A program made the translations under genes and the position numbers. Shown here piece after piece: positions 44,019 through 52,900 of a stretch of 64,000 nt of DNA. Below the pieces are notes generated by a model. The model searched no databases, had not been told where the DNA came from, and worked only from the letters and a program-made list of their open reading frames with translations. Numbering within the stretch: the stretch's first letter is position 1; each line of letters begins with the position of its first letter. Source of the DNA: Microbacterium telephonicum (GTDB lineage Bacteria; Actinomycetota; Actinomycetes; Actinomycetales; Microbacteriaceae); NCBI RefSeq assembly GCF_003651225.1, contig NZ_RCDB01000002.1, positions 868,001-932,000 on the forward strand, read 5' to 3'.

Positions 44019-44363
44019 ATGCCGCTGAGCGAGGCGCAGGGCGAACTGACCGATCGCGTGCGCGCCCTGCTGGCCGACGAGCCCGACCTCGAAGAGAAGG
44101 CGATGTTCGGCAGCCGGGCCTTCCTGCTCGACGAGAAGATCGTGGTCGCCGTCTTCCGCGACGCATCGCTGCTCGTGCGGGTGCACGTCGAGGAGGCGGC
44201 GTCGCTGGTGCTCGAACCCGGTGCCTCGCCGGCCGTCATGGGGCCGCAGCGCCGTGAGATGGGACCGGGCTGGCTGCTCGTGGATCACGACCACCTCGAC
44301 GACGACACACGCCTGCTGTTCTGGCTCGATGCGGCCCGTGACTTCCGCCGCGGGCAGGGCTGA
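44019..44363 (+). CDS. TfoX N-terminal-domain protein
   Basis: 114 residues carrying the TfoX_N fold: KAMFGSRAFLLDEKIVVAVF near residues 27-46 and LLVRVHVEEAASLV. In gammaproteobacteria a TfoX/Sxy protein activates competence genes, but free-standing TfoX_N proteins in actinobacteria are widespread and lack a proven role. The ATG is preceded by GGAGGAG. A type IV pilus is 12 kb away, but nothing in the sequence links the two. Confidence 0.8.
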   Translation: MPLSEAQGELTDRVRALLADEPDLEEKAMFGSRAFLLDEKIVVAVFRDASLLVRVHVEEAASLVLEPGASPAVMGPQRREMGPGWLLVDHDHLDDDTRLLFWLDAARDFRRGQG

Positions 44364-44440
44364 CGACAGAGGCATACCGACCACGCGATCTCCGTCCCGC
44401 GGCGGATGCAGCCCGCGAGCCCCGCGGCTAGCGTGACGAT

Positions 44441-44716
44441 ATGGACGAGGGCGAGAAGGATGACGCGCAGCAACGGCGCGAGCGCAGTCAGGCTACCGCG
44501 TGGGGGATCGGCATCGCGCTCGGGCTCGCGATCGGGACCTCACTCGGCGTCGCGCTCGGGAACATCGGGATCGGGATCGCGCTGGGTGTCGGCATCGGCA
44601 TGGCGTTCGCCGTCGCCTTCGGCGCGGTGACGTCGGACAGTCGCGGCGCGGACTCCGACGGAGCGAACACTGCGGATCAGGAGCGCGACGGGAAGGCCGA
44701 TCCCGACCCGGGCTGA
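44441..44716 (+). CDS. Small glycine-zipper membrane protein
   Basis: 91 residues. Charged ends surround a 48-residue core of repeated G-x3-G steps (IGIALGLAIGTSLGVALGNI, GIGIALGVGIGMAFAVAFGA) that should form two membrane helices packed by glycines. The C-terminal 25 residues are acidic and hydrophilic. Such proteins are common in actinobacteria and unassigned. It starts with ATG, weak ribosome site, and ends at a two-way hairpin. Confidence 0.65.
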   Translation: MDEGEKDDAQQRRERSQATAWGIGIALGLAIGTSLGVALGNIGIGIALGVGIGMAFAVAFGAVTSDSRGADSDGANTADQERDGKADPDPG

Positions 44717-44728
44717 CGGGTGGACGAC

Positions 44729-44756
44729 GAAGGGCCCGCCTCTCGGCGGACCCTTC
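44729..44756. terminator. Two-way terminator hairpin
   Basis: GAAGGG-C-CCGCC at 44729-44740 pairs with GGCGG-A-CCCTTC at 44745-44756 around a TCTC loop, one mismatch in twelve. It lies between convergent genes (stops at 44716 and 44763). Confidence 0.75.
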
Positions 44757-44762
44757 CGGTTG

Positions 44763-45461
44763 CTAGGCGAGCACATCGACGATGGCCTTCGCGACGGCGT
44801 CGCTGGACTGCGGGTTCTGCCCGCTGATGAGGTTGCCGTCACGGACCACGTGCTCCGACCATGGCGCGCCGTTCTCGACGAGGGCGCCGCGCTCGCGAAG
44901 CGTTGTAGCGACCAGCCACGGGGTGTTCTTTCCGAGGCCGCCGGTGAGTTCTTCCTCGTCGCTGAACACCGTGAGCCGGCGCCCGGCGAAGACCAGCGAC
45001 CCGTCCTGATCGACGGCGCTGAGCAGCCCTGCAGGGCCGTGGCAGAACGGGGCGATCCAGACACCGTCGCGGTCGGCCTCGGTGAGGATCCGGCCCAGAT
45101 TCGCATCGAACGCGAGGTCGACCATCGGACCGTGCCCGCCGGGCATCACGATCGCGTCGTAGTCCGACACAGCGACCGCGTCGAGGGGCAGCGGGTGTGC
45201 GAGATTGGCCGCGATCGAGTCGAGGTAACTGCGGAAGTCGTCGACCTTGGCCTGATCGCCGACGATCTCGACGGTGAGTGAACCGGGGTCGACGGTGGGG
45301 ACGTCGCCGCCGGGGGTGGCGATGATGATGGTGTGGCCGGCGCGTGCGAGGTCGCGGTGTGCGACGACGAGCTCTTCCGCCCAGTATCCCGTCGGGTGGA
45401 CGGTGCCATCAGCGAGAGTGACGGAGTCGGCCGCCGTCACGACCATGAGAATGTTCGACAT
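44763..45461 (-). CDS. DJ-1/PfpI-family protein (Hsp31-like)
   Basis: 232 residues with the class I GATase-like fold and the nucleophile elbow IAPFCHGPAGLL, where the cysteine and following histidine match Hsp31/DJ-1 deglycase or glyoxalase III proteins. The MPGGHGPMVDL block sits before it. It probably protects against aldehyde stress, but chaperone and protease activities are also known in this family. The ATG has AAAGGACC upstream. The LysR gene upstream in the same direction is a natural candidate regulator. Confidence 0.88.
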   Translation of the reverse strand: MSNILMVVTAADSVTLADGTVHPTGYWAEELVVAHRDLARAGHTIIIATPGGDVPTVDPGSLTVEIVGDQAKVDDFRSYLDSIAANLAHPLPLDAVAVSDYDAIVMPGGHGPMVDLAFDANLGRILTEADRDGVWIAPFCHGPAGLLSAVDQDGSLVFAGRRLTVFSDEEELTGGLGKNTPWLVATTLRERGALVENGAPWSEHVVRDGNLISGQNPQSSDAVAKAIVDVLA

Positions 45462-45576
45462 GTGTAGGTCCTTTCGTCGGACCCGATCATGACGACATTG
45501 AGTCGGAAGCCCCCATCGGGTTTTCGAACGCCGGTATCGGTTCGTCGATCGGCGGCGCGCCGGCGACGGCGGCGGT

Positions 45577-46446
45577 TCAACGAATGAGTGTGCGCAGGTG
45601 CGTGGCGGCCGCGCCAACGGAGGCGTTGCTGGTGGCCTCCCGTCCCCGCGTGGCAAGGAACACCGTGTTCAGCGGGGCGAGGTCGGGTGTGTCGAGCGCG
45701 ACCAGCGCCCCTGTGGCCAGATCGGCGGCGACCAGGTAGGTGGGGAGGACGGACATTCCCGCTCCGGCGAGGATGAGTGTGCGGATGCCGCGGAGGTCGG
45801 GGACGACCGCGGCCACGCGCAGCCCCGTGGGAGGGCGGTCGAACACGCTTCGCCAGTAGCGCCGAATGATGGGCAGGTTCTCCGCGTAGGCGACCGCGGG
45901 AATGGTGTCCAGGTCGACACCGGTCCACCGCGATGTCGCGACGAGGACGAACTCTTCGTCGTAGAGCGGCACGGATGCGACTCCTCGCCGTCGCGGCGGC
46001 ACCGAACTGGCCACGATGTCGAGGGAACGGTCAGCGAGACGATCGAGGAGGTCCTCGGCGAGCCCGAACTGAAGAAACACCGGCGCTCCCGCAGCGTCGA
46101 TCAGGCCCCGCAGATGCGGGACGACCATGGTGGAGAGCAACTCCGCCGGGCCGCCGATGCGAACTGCCCGCGCGGGCCCGGCGTCCGGTCCGGATAGCAA
46201 CGCGGCGTCCTCGATGGCGTCGACGTGACCAGCGACCTCGCGGGCAAGTTCAACCCCTCGCCCCGTGGGAGTCACACCGTCATGGTCGCGATGGAACAGC
46301 GCGTACCCCAACGACTCCTCCAACGCCTGGACATGCATGGATGCCGTCCCCTGAGAGATCCCCAGTAGTCGCGCGGCCCGCGTCACCGAGCCCGCCCGGT
46401 ACACGGTCACGAACGTGCGTAGATGATCGAGGCTCGGCCTGCTCAT
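45577..46446 (-). CDS. LysR-family transcriptional regulator
   Basis: 289 residues. The N-terminal helix-turn-helix (LRTFVTVYRAGSVTRAARLL, then SQGTASMHVQALEESL, about 9-46) is the LysR domain; the C-terminal two-lobe effector domain begins near residue 90. It precedes the DJ-1-like gene by 115 nt in the same direction and sits next to a MarR gene, in a cluster of stress-related genes. Its ligand is unknown. Confidence 0.88.
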   Translation of the reverse strand: MSRPSLDHLRTFVTVYRAGSVTRAARLLGISQGTASMHVQALEESLGYALFHRDHDGVTPTGRGVELAREVAGHVDAIEDAALLSGPDAGPARAVRIGGPAELLSTMVVPHLRGLIDAAGAPVFLQFGLAEDLLDRLADRSLDIVASSVPPRRRGVASVPLYDEEFVLVATSRWTGVDLDTIPAVAYAENLPIIRRYWRSVFDRPPTGLRVAAVVPDLRGIRTLILAGAGMSVLPTYLVAADLATGALVALDTPDLAPLNTVFLATRGREATSNASVGAAATHLRTLIR

Positions 46447-46455
46447 CGGCCGCCG

Positions 46456-46953
46456 TCACCCGACCCGGCGCTCAGCGAGTCGTCCCGGCGATAAGGACGC
46501 GGCACCGACCGGCAGGGCGAAGTCGTGGAGCGCCGCGACGACCGGGGCGAGCTCTGGCTGTGCCTGGGCGTCGTCCAGCGCGCGCTCGAGAGTCTCATCA
46601 TGGATCGGCTTGGCGCGCCCGTAGAGGGCCTGACCGGCGGCCGTGAGCTCGGTGTAGATGCCGCGCCGGTCATCCGCGCACAGCACCCTGGTGAGCAAGC
46701 CGCGGTCTTCGAGCCGCGTCACGAGACGTGTGGTCGCGCTCGCGCTCAGCGCGGTCGCCCGGGCTAGCTGCTGCATCCGCATGTGCCAGCCGTCCTGACG
46801 GCCCAGCGCATCCAGCACCGTGTACTCCACGACCGACAGCTCGACCGCCTCGCCGAGGCTGCGCTCCAAGGCCTGCTCGATCAGCCCGTGTAGTGCGGCG
46901 AGGGTCCGCCAGCCCTGGGCACGTACCTCGACGGCATCGTCTGCGATACCCAT
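46456..46953 (-). CDS. MarR-family transcriptional regulator
   Basis: 165 residues with the winged-helix core QQLARATALSASATTRLVTR and the wing LLTRVLCADDRRGIYTELTA (about 62-98), characteristic of MarR repressors with the D-x-R wing. The ATG has GGAGGAACC 5 nt upstream. It is divergent from an MFS efflux gene; the shared spacer holds three repeats of TAGTTGC, two direct and one inverted. This layout suggests the protein represses both genes and is released by a phenolic or drug ligand. Confidence 0.88.
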   Translation of the reverse strand: MGIADDAVEVRAQGWRTLAALHGLIEQALERSLGEAVELSVVEYTVLDALGRQDGWHMRMQQLARATALSASATTRLVTRLEDRGLLTRVLCADDRRGIYTELTAAGQALYGRAKPIHDETLERALDDAQAQPELAPVVAALHDFALPVGAASLSPGRLAERRVG

Positions 46954-46971
46954 TCCGGTTCCTCCAAAGAA

Positions 46972-47043
46972 TAGTTGCTTGCGCGGTGTAGTTGCGCGTG
47001 CAATGATTGTCCCCGCTTGCGCAATATCCCGCGTTTGCAACTA
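46972..47043. promoter_or_regulatory. Operator-like repeats between marR and the MFS gene
   Basis: TAGTTGC occurs at 46972-46978 and 46989-46995, and its complement GCAACTA at 47037-47043. The outer pair is part of longer mirrored blocks (TAGTTGC-N2-NCGCGG), and TTGCGCGTGCAA and TTGCGCAA lie between. The sequence is AT-richer than its surroundings and covers the divergent promoters. Confidence 0.55.
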
Positions 47044-47070
47044 CCCGTCCAGTGTAACAGGAGAACCCTT

Positions 47071-48258
47071 ATGCCTCTAGGACTGATCGCCCTCGCCCTC
47101 GGCGCGTTCGGCATCGGACTGACCGAGTTCGTCATCATGGGCCTGCTGCCCGAGGTGGCGGCCGACTTCGCCGTCTCCGAGGCCGCTGCCGGATGGCTGA
47201 TCTCCGGGTACGCGCTCAGCGTCGTGGTCGGCGCGCTCGTGCTCACCGCCGCGACCACCCAACTGCCCCGCAAGCCCGTGCTGCTCGGCCTGATCGTGCT
47301 GTTCATCGTCGGCAACGTGCTCACCGCCGTCGCCACCGACTACGGCGTCGCGATGATCGGCAGGATCATCGCCGCGCTCTGCCACGGCGCGTTCTTCGGT
47401 ATCGGCTCCGTCGTCGCCGCAAGCCTGGTCCCGCCGGAGAAGAAGGCCGGCGCGATCGCGATCATGTTCACCGGACTCACCGCCGCGAACGTGTTCGGCG
47501 TCCCCTTCGGCACCTTCCTCGGCCAGCAGCTCGGCTGGCGATCCACGTTCTGGGCGATCTCCGCGATCGGCGTGCTCGCCTTCATCGGCATCGCCGCGCT
47601 CGTCCCCAAGCTCGACAGCCCCGAGGAGAAGATCAGCATCCGCGGCGAGCTCGCCGCGTTCCGCTCCGGGCAGGTCTGGCTCTCCCTCACCGTCACGATC
47701 CTCGCCTACGGCGGAATGTTCGGCGCCTTCACCTACATCGCCTACACCCTCACCGAGGTCAGCGGCTTCACCACCGGAGCCGTGCCGTGGCTGCTCGTGC
47801 TGTTCGGCGTGGGTCTCGTGATCGGCAACTGGCTCGGCGGCCGCCTCGCCGACCGCTCCATCGACGGCACCCTCCTCTTCTTCATCGCCGCGCTCGTCGT
47901 GGTGCTCGCCCTGTTCGCCCTGCTCGCCGGCTCCGGCATCGCCACCATCATTGCCCTGCTCCTGATGGGCGGGTTCGGGTTCGGCACCGTCCCCGGACTG
48001 CAGAGCCGCATCATGAACTACGCCGGCACCGCCCCCACCCTCGCCTCCGGCGCCAACATCGGCGCGTTCAACATCGGCAACGCCCTCGGCGCGTGGGCCG
48101 GTGGCGTCGGCATCGCCGCAGGACTCGGCTACACCTCCCCCATCTGGATCGGCGCGATCATCACCGCAGCCGCCCTCATCGTCATGGCCATCGCCGCCGC
48201 CAGCGCCCGCCGCGACACCACCAGCCAGCCCGTCGGCGACACGGTCGCCGCGAACTGA
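47071..48258 (+). CDS. MFS efflux transporter (DHA1, AraJ/Cmx type)
   Basis: 395 residues with about 12 hydrophobic helices. The opening ALGAFGIGLTEFVIMGLLPE with VSEAAAGWLISGYALSVVVG is typical of the AraJ/Cmx group of proton-linked drug and sugar exporters. The ATG has ACAGGAGAAC upstream. It is under probable control of the divergent MarR gene and followed 51 nt later by an aldo/keto reductase in the same direction. The substrate cannot be told. Confidence 0.88.
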   Translation: MPLGLIALALGAFGIGLTEFVIMGLLPEVAADFAVSEAAAGWLISGYALSVVVGALVLTAATTQLPRKPVLLGLIVLFIVGNVLTAVATDYGVAMIGRIIAALCHGAFFGIGSVVAASLVPPEKKAGAIAIMFTGLTAANVFGVPFGTFLGQQLGWRSTFWAISAIGVLAFIGIAALVPKLDSPEEKISIRGELAAFRSGQVWLSLTVTILAYGGMFGAFTYIAYTLTEVSGFTTGAVPWLLVLFGVGLVIGNWLGGRLADRSIDGTLLFFIAALVVVLALFALLAGSGIATIIALLLMGGFGFGTVPGLQSRIMNYAGTAPTLASGANIGAFNIGNALGAWAGGVGIAAGLGYTSPIWIGAIITAAALIVMAIAAASARRDTTSQPVGDTVAAN

Positions 48259-48308
48259 TGGCATCCCACCCTGCCTACCGAACCACGAATCGACGAGAGA
48301 GAACTCCC

Positions 48309-49136
48309 ATGAGCACCATTCCCATCGTCACCCTGAACAACGGCGTCGAGATCCCCCAGCTCGGCTTCGGGGTCTTCCAGGTTCCCGACGACGAGACCAC
48401 CGCCGCCGTCGCCGCCGCGTTGGATGCCGGCTACCGCAGCATCGACACCGCCGCGATCTACGGCAACGAGACAGGCGTAGGCCGCGCCCTCGCGGACTCC
48501 GGCATCCCCCGCGAGGAGCTGTTCATCACCTCCAAGGTGTGGAACGCCGACCACGGCTACGACGCCACTCTCCGCGCCTACGACACCACCCTCGACAAGC
48601 TCGGCCTGGACGCCCTGGACCTCTACCTCATCCACTGGCCCACACCGCGCCGAGACCTCTACCTCGACACGTGGCGGGCACTCGAGCGCCTCTACGCCGA
48701 CGGGCGGGTCCGTGCGATCGGCGTGTCCAACTTCCAGCCCGCCCACCTGGACCGCCTCGTCGACGCCGGCACGATCGTCCCCGCAGTCAACCAGGTCGAG
48801 CTGCACCCGGCGCTGCAGAACCGCGCCGTCATCGCCGACGACGACCGCCACGGCGTCGCCACCGAAGCATGGAGCCCCCTCGCGCAAGGCGCCGTGCTCG
48901 CCGACCCGGCCATCACCGCCATCGCCAGCGCGCGCGAGCGCACCCCCGCGCAGGTCGTGCTGCGCTGGCATCTGCAGCAGGGCCGCATCGTCATCCCCAA
49001 GTCCGTCACCCCGCATCGCATCGCCGAGAACCTCGACGTGTTCGACTTCACCCTCACCGACGACGAGCTTGCCGCTATCGACGCCCTCGACCGCGACGGC
49101 CGCACCGGCCCCCACCCCGACGAGTTCCACGGCTGA
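48309..49136 (+). CDS. Aldo/keto reductase (2,5-diketo-D-gluconate reductase type)
   Basis: 275 residues. Catalytic residues are visible in GYRSIDTAAIYGNETGVGRA (Asp, Tyr), ITSKVWN (Lys) and LYLIHWPTP (His). The cofactor motif is IPKSVTPHRIAEN. It is the AKR5 type, known for reducing 2,5-diketogluconate, methylglyoxal and other aldehydes. It follows the MFS gene and is probably in its operon, so MarR-controlled stress response is likely. The ATG has GAGAGAAC upstream. Confidence 0.9.
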   Translation: MSTIPIVTLNNGVEIPQLGFGVFQVPDDETTAAVAAALDAGYRSIDTAAIYGNETGVGRALADSGIPREELFITSKVWNADHGYDATLRAYDTTLDKLGLDALDLYLIHWPTPRRDLYLDTWRALERLYADGRVRAIGVSNFQPAHLDRLVDAGTIVPAVNQVELHPALQNRAVIADDDRHGVATEAWSPLAQGAVLADPAITAIASARERTPAQVVLRWHLQQGRIVIPKSVTPHRIAENLDVFDFTLTDDELAAIDALDRDGRTGPHPDEFHG

Positions 49137-49257
49137 TGACCAGCCCGACATCCGCGCAGGCTCGGCTTGTCGGCAGCGGCTCGGACAACGAGCGTGGGAT
49201 GACGCTCGGCATCGAGCTCCCTCTGGACAACGACTTCGCCTCCGATCACGATGCAAG

Positions 49258-49323
49258 GCGCGGTACGGGCCGCTCGTGCCGGCGATCATGACGCTGCTGG
49301 GCAAGGCCGCGTGGTGGTGGCCC
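49258..49323 (+). pseudogene. C-terminal scrap of an MMPL/RND-type membrane transporter
   Basis: Twenty-two codons read ARYGPLVPAIMTLLGKAAWW plus a final Trp-Pro, the typical last membrane helix and W-W-P end of MMPL-family exporters (LVPAxMTLLG...WW). No upstream part remains: the DNA before it is the aldo/keto reductase end and unrelated sequence. The 280-nt spacer (49137-49416) contains no other gene I can support. I read it as a relic left by deletion. Confidence 0.4.
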
Positions 49324-49416
49324 GCGGGACATCGTGGAGGATCGCCGACAGTGTTCCCGTGATATGCCCAGTCCCGACATCGACGCCCTTGGTCCAGGTC
49401 GGCCTATCGTGTCACC

Positions 49417-50334
49417 ATGACCGCGATGAGCGAGAGGACCGTGATGAGTGAGGGCGACCCTGCCCCGCCGATCCTCATCCGCACAGAGGTCCGCCGAGAC
49501 TCGCTCGCGCCGACGGCCCACGACTGCGTCACCGTCATCCTCGTCCGGACAGGCATCGCGGAACTGCTCAGCGAGTTCGGCCAGCGCACTGTGTCACCCG
49601 GCGACATCGCCCTCCTGGGCGGGAACACCCTCTATGGAGTCGAACCAGTCGGCGAGGCGACGCTCACGATCCTCCATCTCGACACCGATTACATCATCGA
49701 CCAGATCTACTGGCAGAACGTCGCCGCCGTCGGCGATCGCGAGTTCGCGCAGCGGTACGCCGAGACCGTCTACACCGACCCCGCACAGATCATCCGAATC
49801 GGCTTGCCTCGGCTCGATCGACTCGCTCCCTGGCTCGACGAGCTGACGACGCTCACGGCGCCGGGCGCGACGACCGAGCGCTTCTACCGCGTGCAGGCTC
49901 TGCTGTTCGCGGTGCTGGACGTCATCATTCCCTTCGTCAAGACGAGCCCGGCCCCCGCAGTTCGCGACAGCGGGAGTACTTCGGTCCGCGATCGGTTCCG
50001 GGCGTTGCGTGCGGAAGCTGTGGCCGCACGAGGCCTCCTCGACGAGCACCCCGAGGGCGCTTGGACGCTCGCACGCCTCGCGCAGCACGTCCATCTCTCG
50101 GAGAAGCAACTCGCGCGAGTCTTCATCGACGCCTACGGCACGACGCCCTTGGCCTATCTGACGATGCTGCGCGTGCGACGCATGGCCGACCTGTTGACGC
50201 ACGACGGGTGCGGCATCGCAGAGGCGGGTCGCCTGGTCGGCTGGACGAGCCGAAGCCATGCCACCGAGGCCTTCCGTCGAGCCCTCGGCGTCACACCCCA
50301 GCAGTACCGCGAACGAACCATCGCCACGGTATGA
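49417..50334 (+). CDS. AraC-family transcriptional regulator
   Basis: 305 residues. The C-terminal double helix-turn-helix (TLARLAQHVHLSEKQLARVF, AYGTTPLAYLTMLRVRRMAD, and IAEAGRLVGWTSRSHATEAF, about 205-295) is AraC/XylS type; the N-terminal cupin-like part is DSLAPTAHDCVTVILVRTG onward. The start may be ATG 49417 or in-frame ATGs 12-27 nt later. It stands at the left side of the accessory region and resembles the regulator fragment fused to the integrase at 51.5 kb in kind, though the two sequences are different. The target is unknown. Confidence 0.85.
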   Translation: MTAMSERTVMSEGDPAPPILIRTEVRRDSLAPTAHDCVTVILVRTGIAELLSEFGQRTVSPGDIALLGGNTLYGVEPVGEATLTILHLDTDYIIDQIYWQNVAAVGDREFAQRYAETVYTDPAQIIRIGLPRLDRLAPWLDELTTLTAPGATTERFYRVQALLFAVLDVIIPFVKTSPAPAVRDSGSTSVRDRFRALRAEAVAARGLLDEHPEGAWTLARLAQHVHLSEKQLARVFIDAYGTTPLAYLTMLRVRRMADLLTHDGCGIAEAGRLVGWTSRSHATEAFRRALGVTPQQYRERTIATV

Positions 50335-50640
50335 CCCGAACGGGAACGAGACATATCCGACGGCCATCCGGACATCGGCGACGGCATCCGTGACTCACCG
50401 GTCAAGAACGATGCTTGGATCGCGTCGTGAAGCCCGGAGTCTTGCAGGGCGGAGATCCTCTCCGCACACGCGAGTCGCCCCGCTGACGCGATGCCATCCG
50501 CGGGCGCACCCGCGCGCAGCGACCCTGGTGGCTCCGGTTCCTCCCGAGGAGGATCACCGCGGCGGTTGCGGCCGGCCCGCGCGAACAGGTTGCCCGCGTG
50601 CGATGGCCTCCCCGACCAAGGATGGAGCTGGAGTCCGGAC
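50335..50640. other. Non-coding spacer in the accessory region
   Basis: This 306-nt stretch between the AraC and CPBP genes has no reading frame with plausible protein character on either strand and no obvious repeat or strong hairpin. It may be decayed coding DNA. Confidence 0.4.
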
Positions 50641-51498
50641 ATGCAAGACCTATCCAAGGTGACCGTAGGGACTCCACCACCGGCTCGACGTCCCCGCGGG
50701 CTCGCGGTGTTCCTCGTGGTCGCATTCGGCGTCACCTGGGCGACGTGGTTGCCAATCCTCATCGAAGCGCAAACGACCGGGCTCGACACGATGCCGTGGA
50801 CGTTCTTCCTCGCCTCCACCGGGCCTGCGTGCGGTGCGATCGCCGCGACGCTCTGGGAGAGCGGGCCACGGGGATTGGCGGCGTGGGCAAGGCACACGTT
50901 CTCGGTGCGCCTGTCATGGAGATGGTGGCTCGCCGGCATCGGAATGCCCGTTGCGTACTTCGTCATCGCCTGGGTGACCACGCTCATCGTGACAGGCTCA
51001 TGGCCGGAGTCCTCCGCGTTCGGCCTCACCGACAAACTCCCCGGACTGGCATGGCCGGCGGTCGCACTCGTCTGGGTACTCACGTTCGGTCTCGGGGAAG
51101 AAACAGGATGGCGCGGCTGGCTTCTGCCGGCCCTCTCCCGGCGGATGCCGGTGTTCTGGTCGGCGCTCATTGTTGCCGGAGTATGGATCGCCTGGCACGC
51201 CCCCGCGTTCTTCTTCAACCCGACCTACATGGCGATGGGAGCCGGGATCATCGGATGGATGCTCGCACTGGTCTGCGGCTCGTACCTGCTCGCTTGGATG
51301 ACCGTCGGCGCACACTGGAGCATCATCCCGGTCCTGCTCTGGCACGCAGGATTCGACCTGCTCACCGCCGCCGACCAGTCCGCCGGGATCATCGCCTCAA
51401 CGATCAGCGCCATCGTGATGATCCAAGGCGTGCTCTGCGCATGGCTCCTGTGGCGCAGGCGGAACCAACCGCGATCGGCTGAACTCCCTGAGCGTTGA
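50641..51498 (+). CDS. CPBP-family intramembrane glutamic endopeptidase
   Basis: 285 residues with about seven hydrophobic helices and the CAAX-protease/bacteriocin-processing signature: the motif GLGEETGWRGWLLP (catalytic EE and R), WHAPAFF and HAGFD. Relatives process prenylated proteins or give self-immunity to bacteriocins. The ATG has GGAG about 9 nt upstream. It is flanked by regulator genes in a decayed mobile region, so an immunity or regulatory role is possible but not shown. Confidence 0.87.
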   Translation: MQDLSKVTVGTPPPARRPRGLAVFLVVAFGVTWATWLPILIEAQTTGLDTMPWTFFLASTGPACGAIAATLWESGPRGLAAWARHTFSVRLSWRWWLAGIGMPVAYFVIAWVTTLIVTGSWPESSAFGLTDKLPGLAWPAVALVWVLTFGLGEETGWRGWLLPALSRRMPVFWSALIVAGVWIAWHAPAFFFNPTYMAMGAGIIGWMLALVCGSYLLAWMTVGAHWSIIPVLLWHAGFDLLTAADQSAGIIASTISAIVMIQGVLCAWLLWRRRNQPRSAELPER

Positions 51499-51510
51499 AC
51501 GCGAGCGCTG

Positions 51511-52353
51511 TTGACCGACTCACTGGTCGCTCACGCCCGCAACAGTGAAGATCACGCACGGTACAGCCCTCCTCTGTCGGCGATCGAGAGCGCGCGAACA
51601 GAGCCGATACGACGAGCGGTGTTCTCGCAAGCGAAGATCGTCCACGTCATGGAGGGCCGAGCGCGCGTGGAGACAGCCTCAGGATCACACGAGTTGACCG
51701 CTGGAAGCGTGCTCGCGCTCGGCGCCGGGCAGCGGTGTCCACTGCACCCCAGACCGTTTGTCCGCGTGTGGACGCTCTATGCAGAGGAGAGCTTCCTGCG
51801 CGAGCAGATGGGCTGGCTGCTCCCAAACGCCGCGCGGGGCGAAGTCCAGGTGAAGCTCAACAAGACGCACACGAGCAAGGGTTACATTACGGGCGCTCCG
51901 AAGACTGCTCGCGCTGTGCGTACCGTGCCGATCCTGGACGAAGCCCTGTTCCGCGACCTCGGCGTGTATTTGCGGAATCACCCCCACCGCGACGACCTGG
52001 AGGCGGGCATGTGGCCGGGGAAAGTGCCGGGGCACCGGAAGATCAGCTATGACTACGCCTTCGATCCCAAGGGCTTCTACCGCTACACGTTCAAGCCCGC
52101 GTGCGACCTCGTCGGACTGTCGGGGCTGCACTTCCACGAGCTACGGCACACGTTTGCGACCCTGGCGCTCGAGAGCGGCGCTCTCGATATGCACGAGCTG
52201 TCACGAGCGATGGGCCCCGCGAGCTACGCCATCACCGACAAGGTCTACGCCCACCTGCGCCCGCGCGACTACAGCCGTCACCGTGCCGCGTTCTCGGCCC
52301 ACATCGCCGCCGCGAGCACACCGCCCTCGCCCATCGTGGCGCTCGGAGGCTAG
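51511..52353 (+). pseudogene. Chimera of an AraC sensor domain and a tyrosine-recombinase C-terminus
   Basis: One open frame of 280 residues joins two unrelated parts. Residues 1-110 (AKIVHVMEGRARVETASGSH, then LALGAGQRCPLHPRPFVRVW) are the cupin-like sensor half of an AraC regulator without its DNA-binding half. From about residue 115 the sequence is a phage-type integrase catalytic end: a beta-hairpin with TARAVRTVPI, HELRHTFATLAL (His and Arg of the active site) and VYAHLRPRDY (tyrosine region). The first catalytic arginine and the N-terminal core-binding domain are missing. It cannot be an active recombinase. The join falls near 51,848. Confidence 0.75.
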
Positions 52354-52380
52354 GCGGCAAAGCGTCGCTATCCTTCGGTT

Positions 52381-52885
52381 GTGGATGCGTCGAACATCAT
52401 CAACCTCGGCCTACTATTCGTGACCGCCATTGGCGTGTTCGTGGCGATCTACCAAGCGAAAGAGGCACGCGCCGCGCGCAACGACGCGCAGGCGTCGAGC
52501 GAATCCGCCGCTGATCACGAACGCGCCGCGCTTGCTGCCGCCCAGAAGTCCGCGGACGAGGCTGGTCGCTCTCGAAGAAGCGAACGAAATCGCGCGCCAG
52601 TCGCTTCCTCGCGACCCTTGGAACCTCATTCAGCACACGAAGAACAAGTACGAGTTGAGGAATGTCAGCTCTGAGACGTTGTGGGGTGTGGGTCTGGACG
52701 AAGTGTCTGACCAGCACGACATCACGCCCTTTACAGACGTCCCTGTTCCGCAACTGCACCCAGGCGAGTCCATCTTCTTTGATTACTCGAAGTCCATGGC
52801 AAGCCCCGCGTCGACCACGATCATCGTGTCATGGGGCTTTCCGGACTCGCAGGAGCGCCAGACCTGGCGCCGCACGCTCAGCTAG
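52381..52885 (+). pseudogene. Frameshifted gene for a membrane/coiled-coil protein
   Basis: A GTG-started frame gives one membrane helix (NIINLGLLFVTAIGVFVAIY) and a coiled coil (AKEARAARNDAQASSESAAD onward), then turns into Arg/Ser-rich sequence after about 52,560. The next frame continues naturally with LVALEEANEIARQSLPRDPW and a globular C-terminus to a stop at 52,885. A one-base change around 52,555-52,575 explains both. The family is unknown to me. A sequencing error is an alternative to true decay. Confidence 0.6.
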
Positions 52886-52900
52886 CTCCACGTGCGTCGG

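Noticed and set aside
50154..51218. A 354-codon minus-strand frame covering the AraC-CPBP spacer
   Set aside because: Mostly antisense to the CPBP protease, with no domain I can recognise in the part that lies in the spacer.
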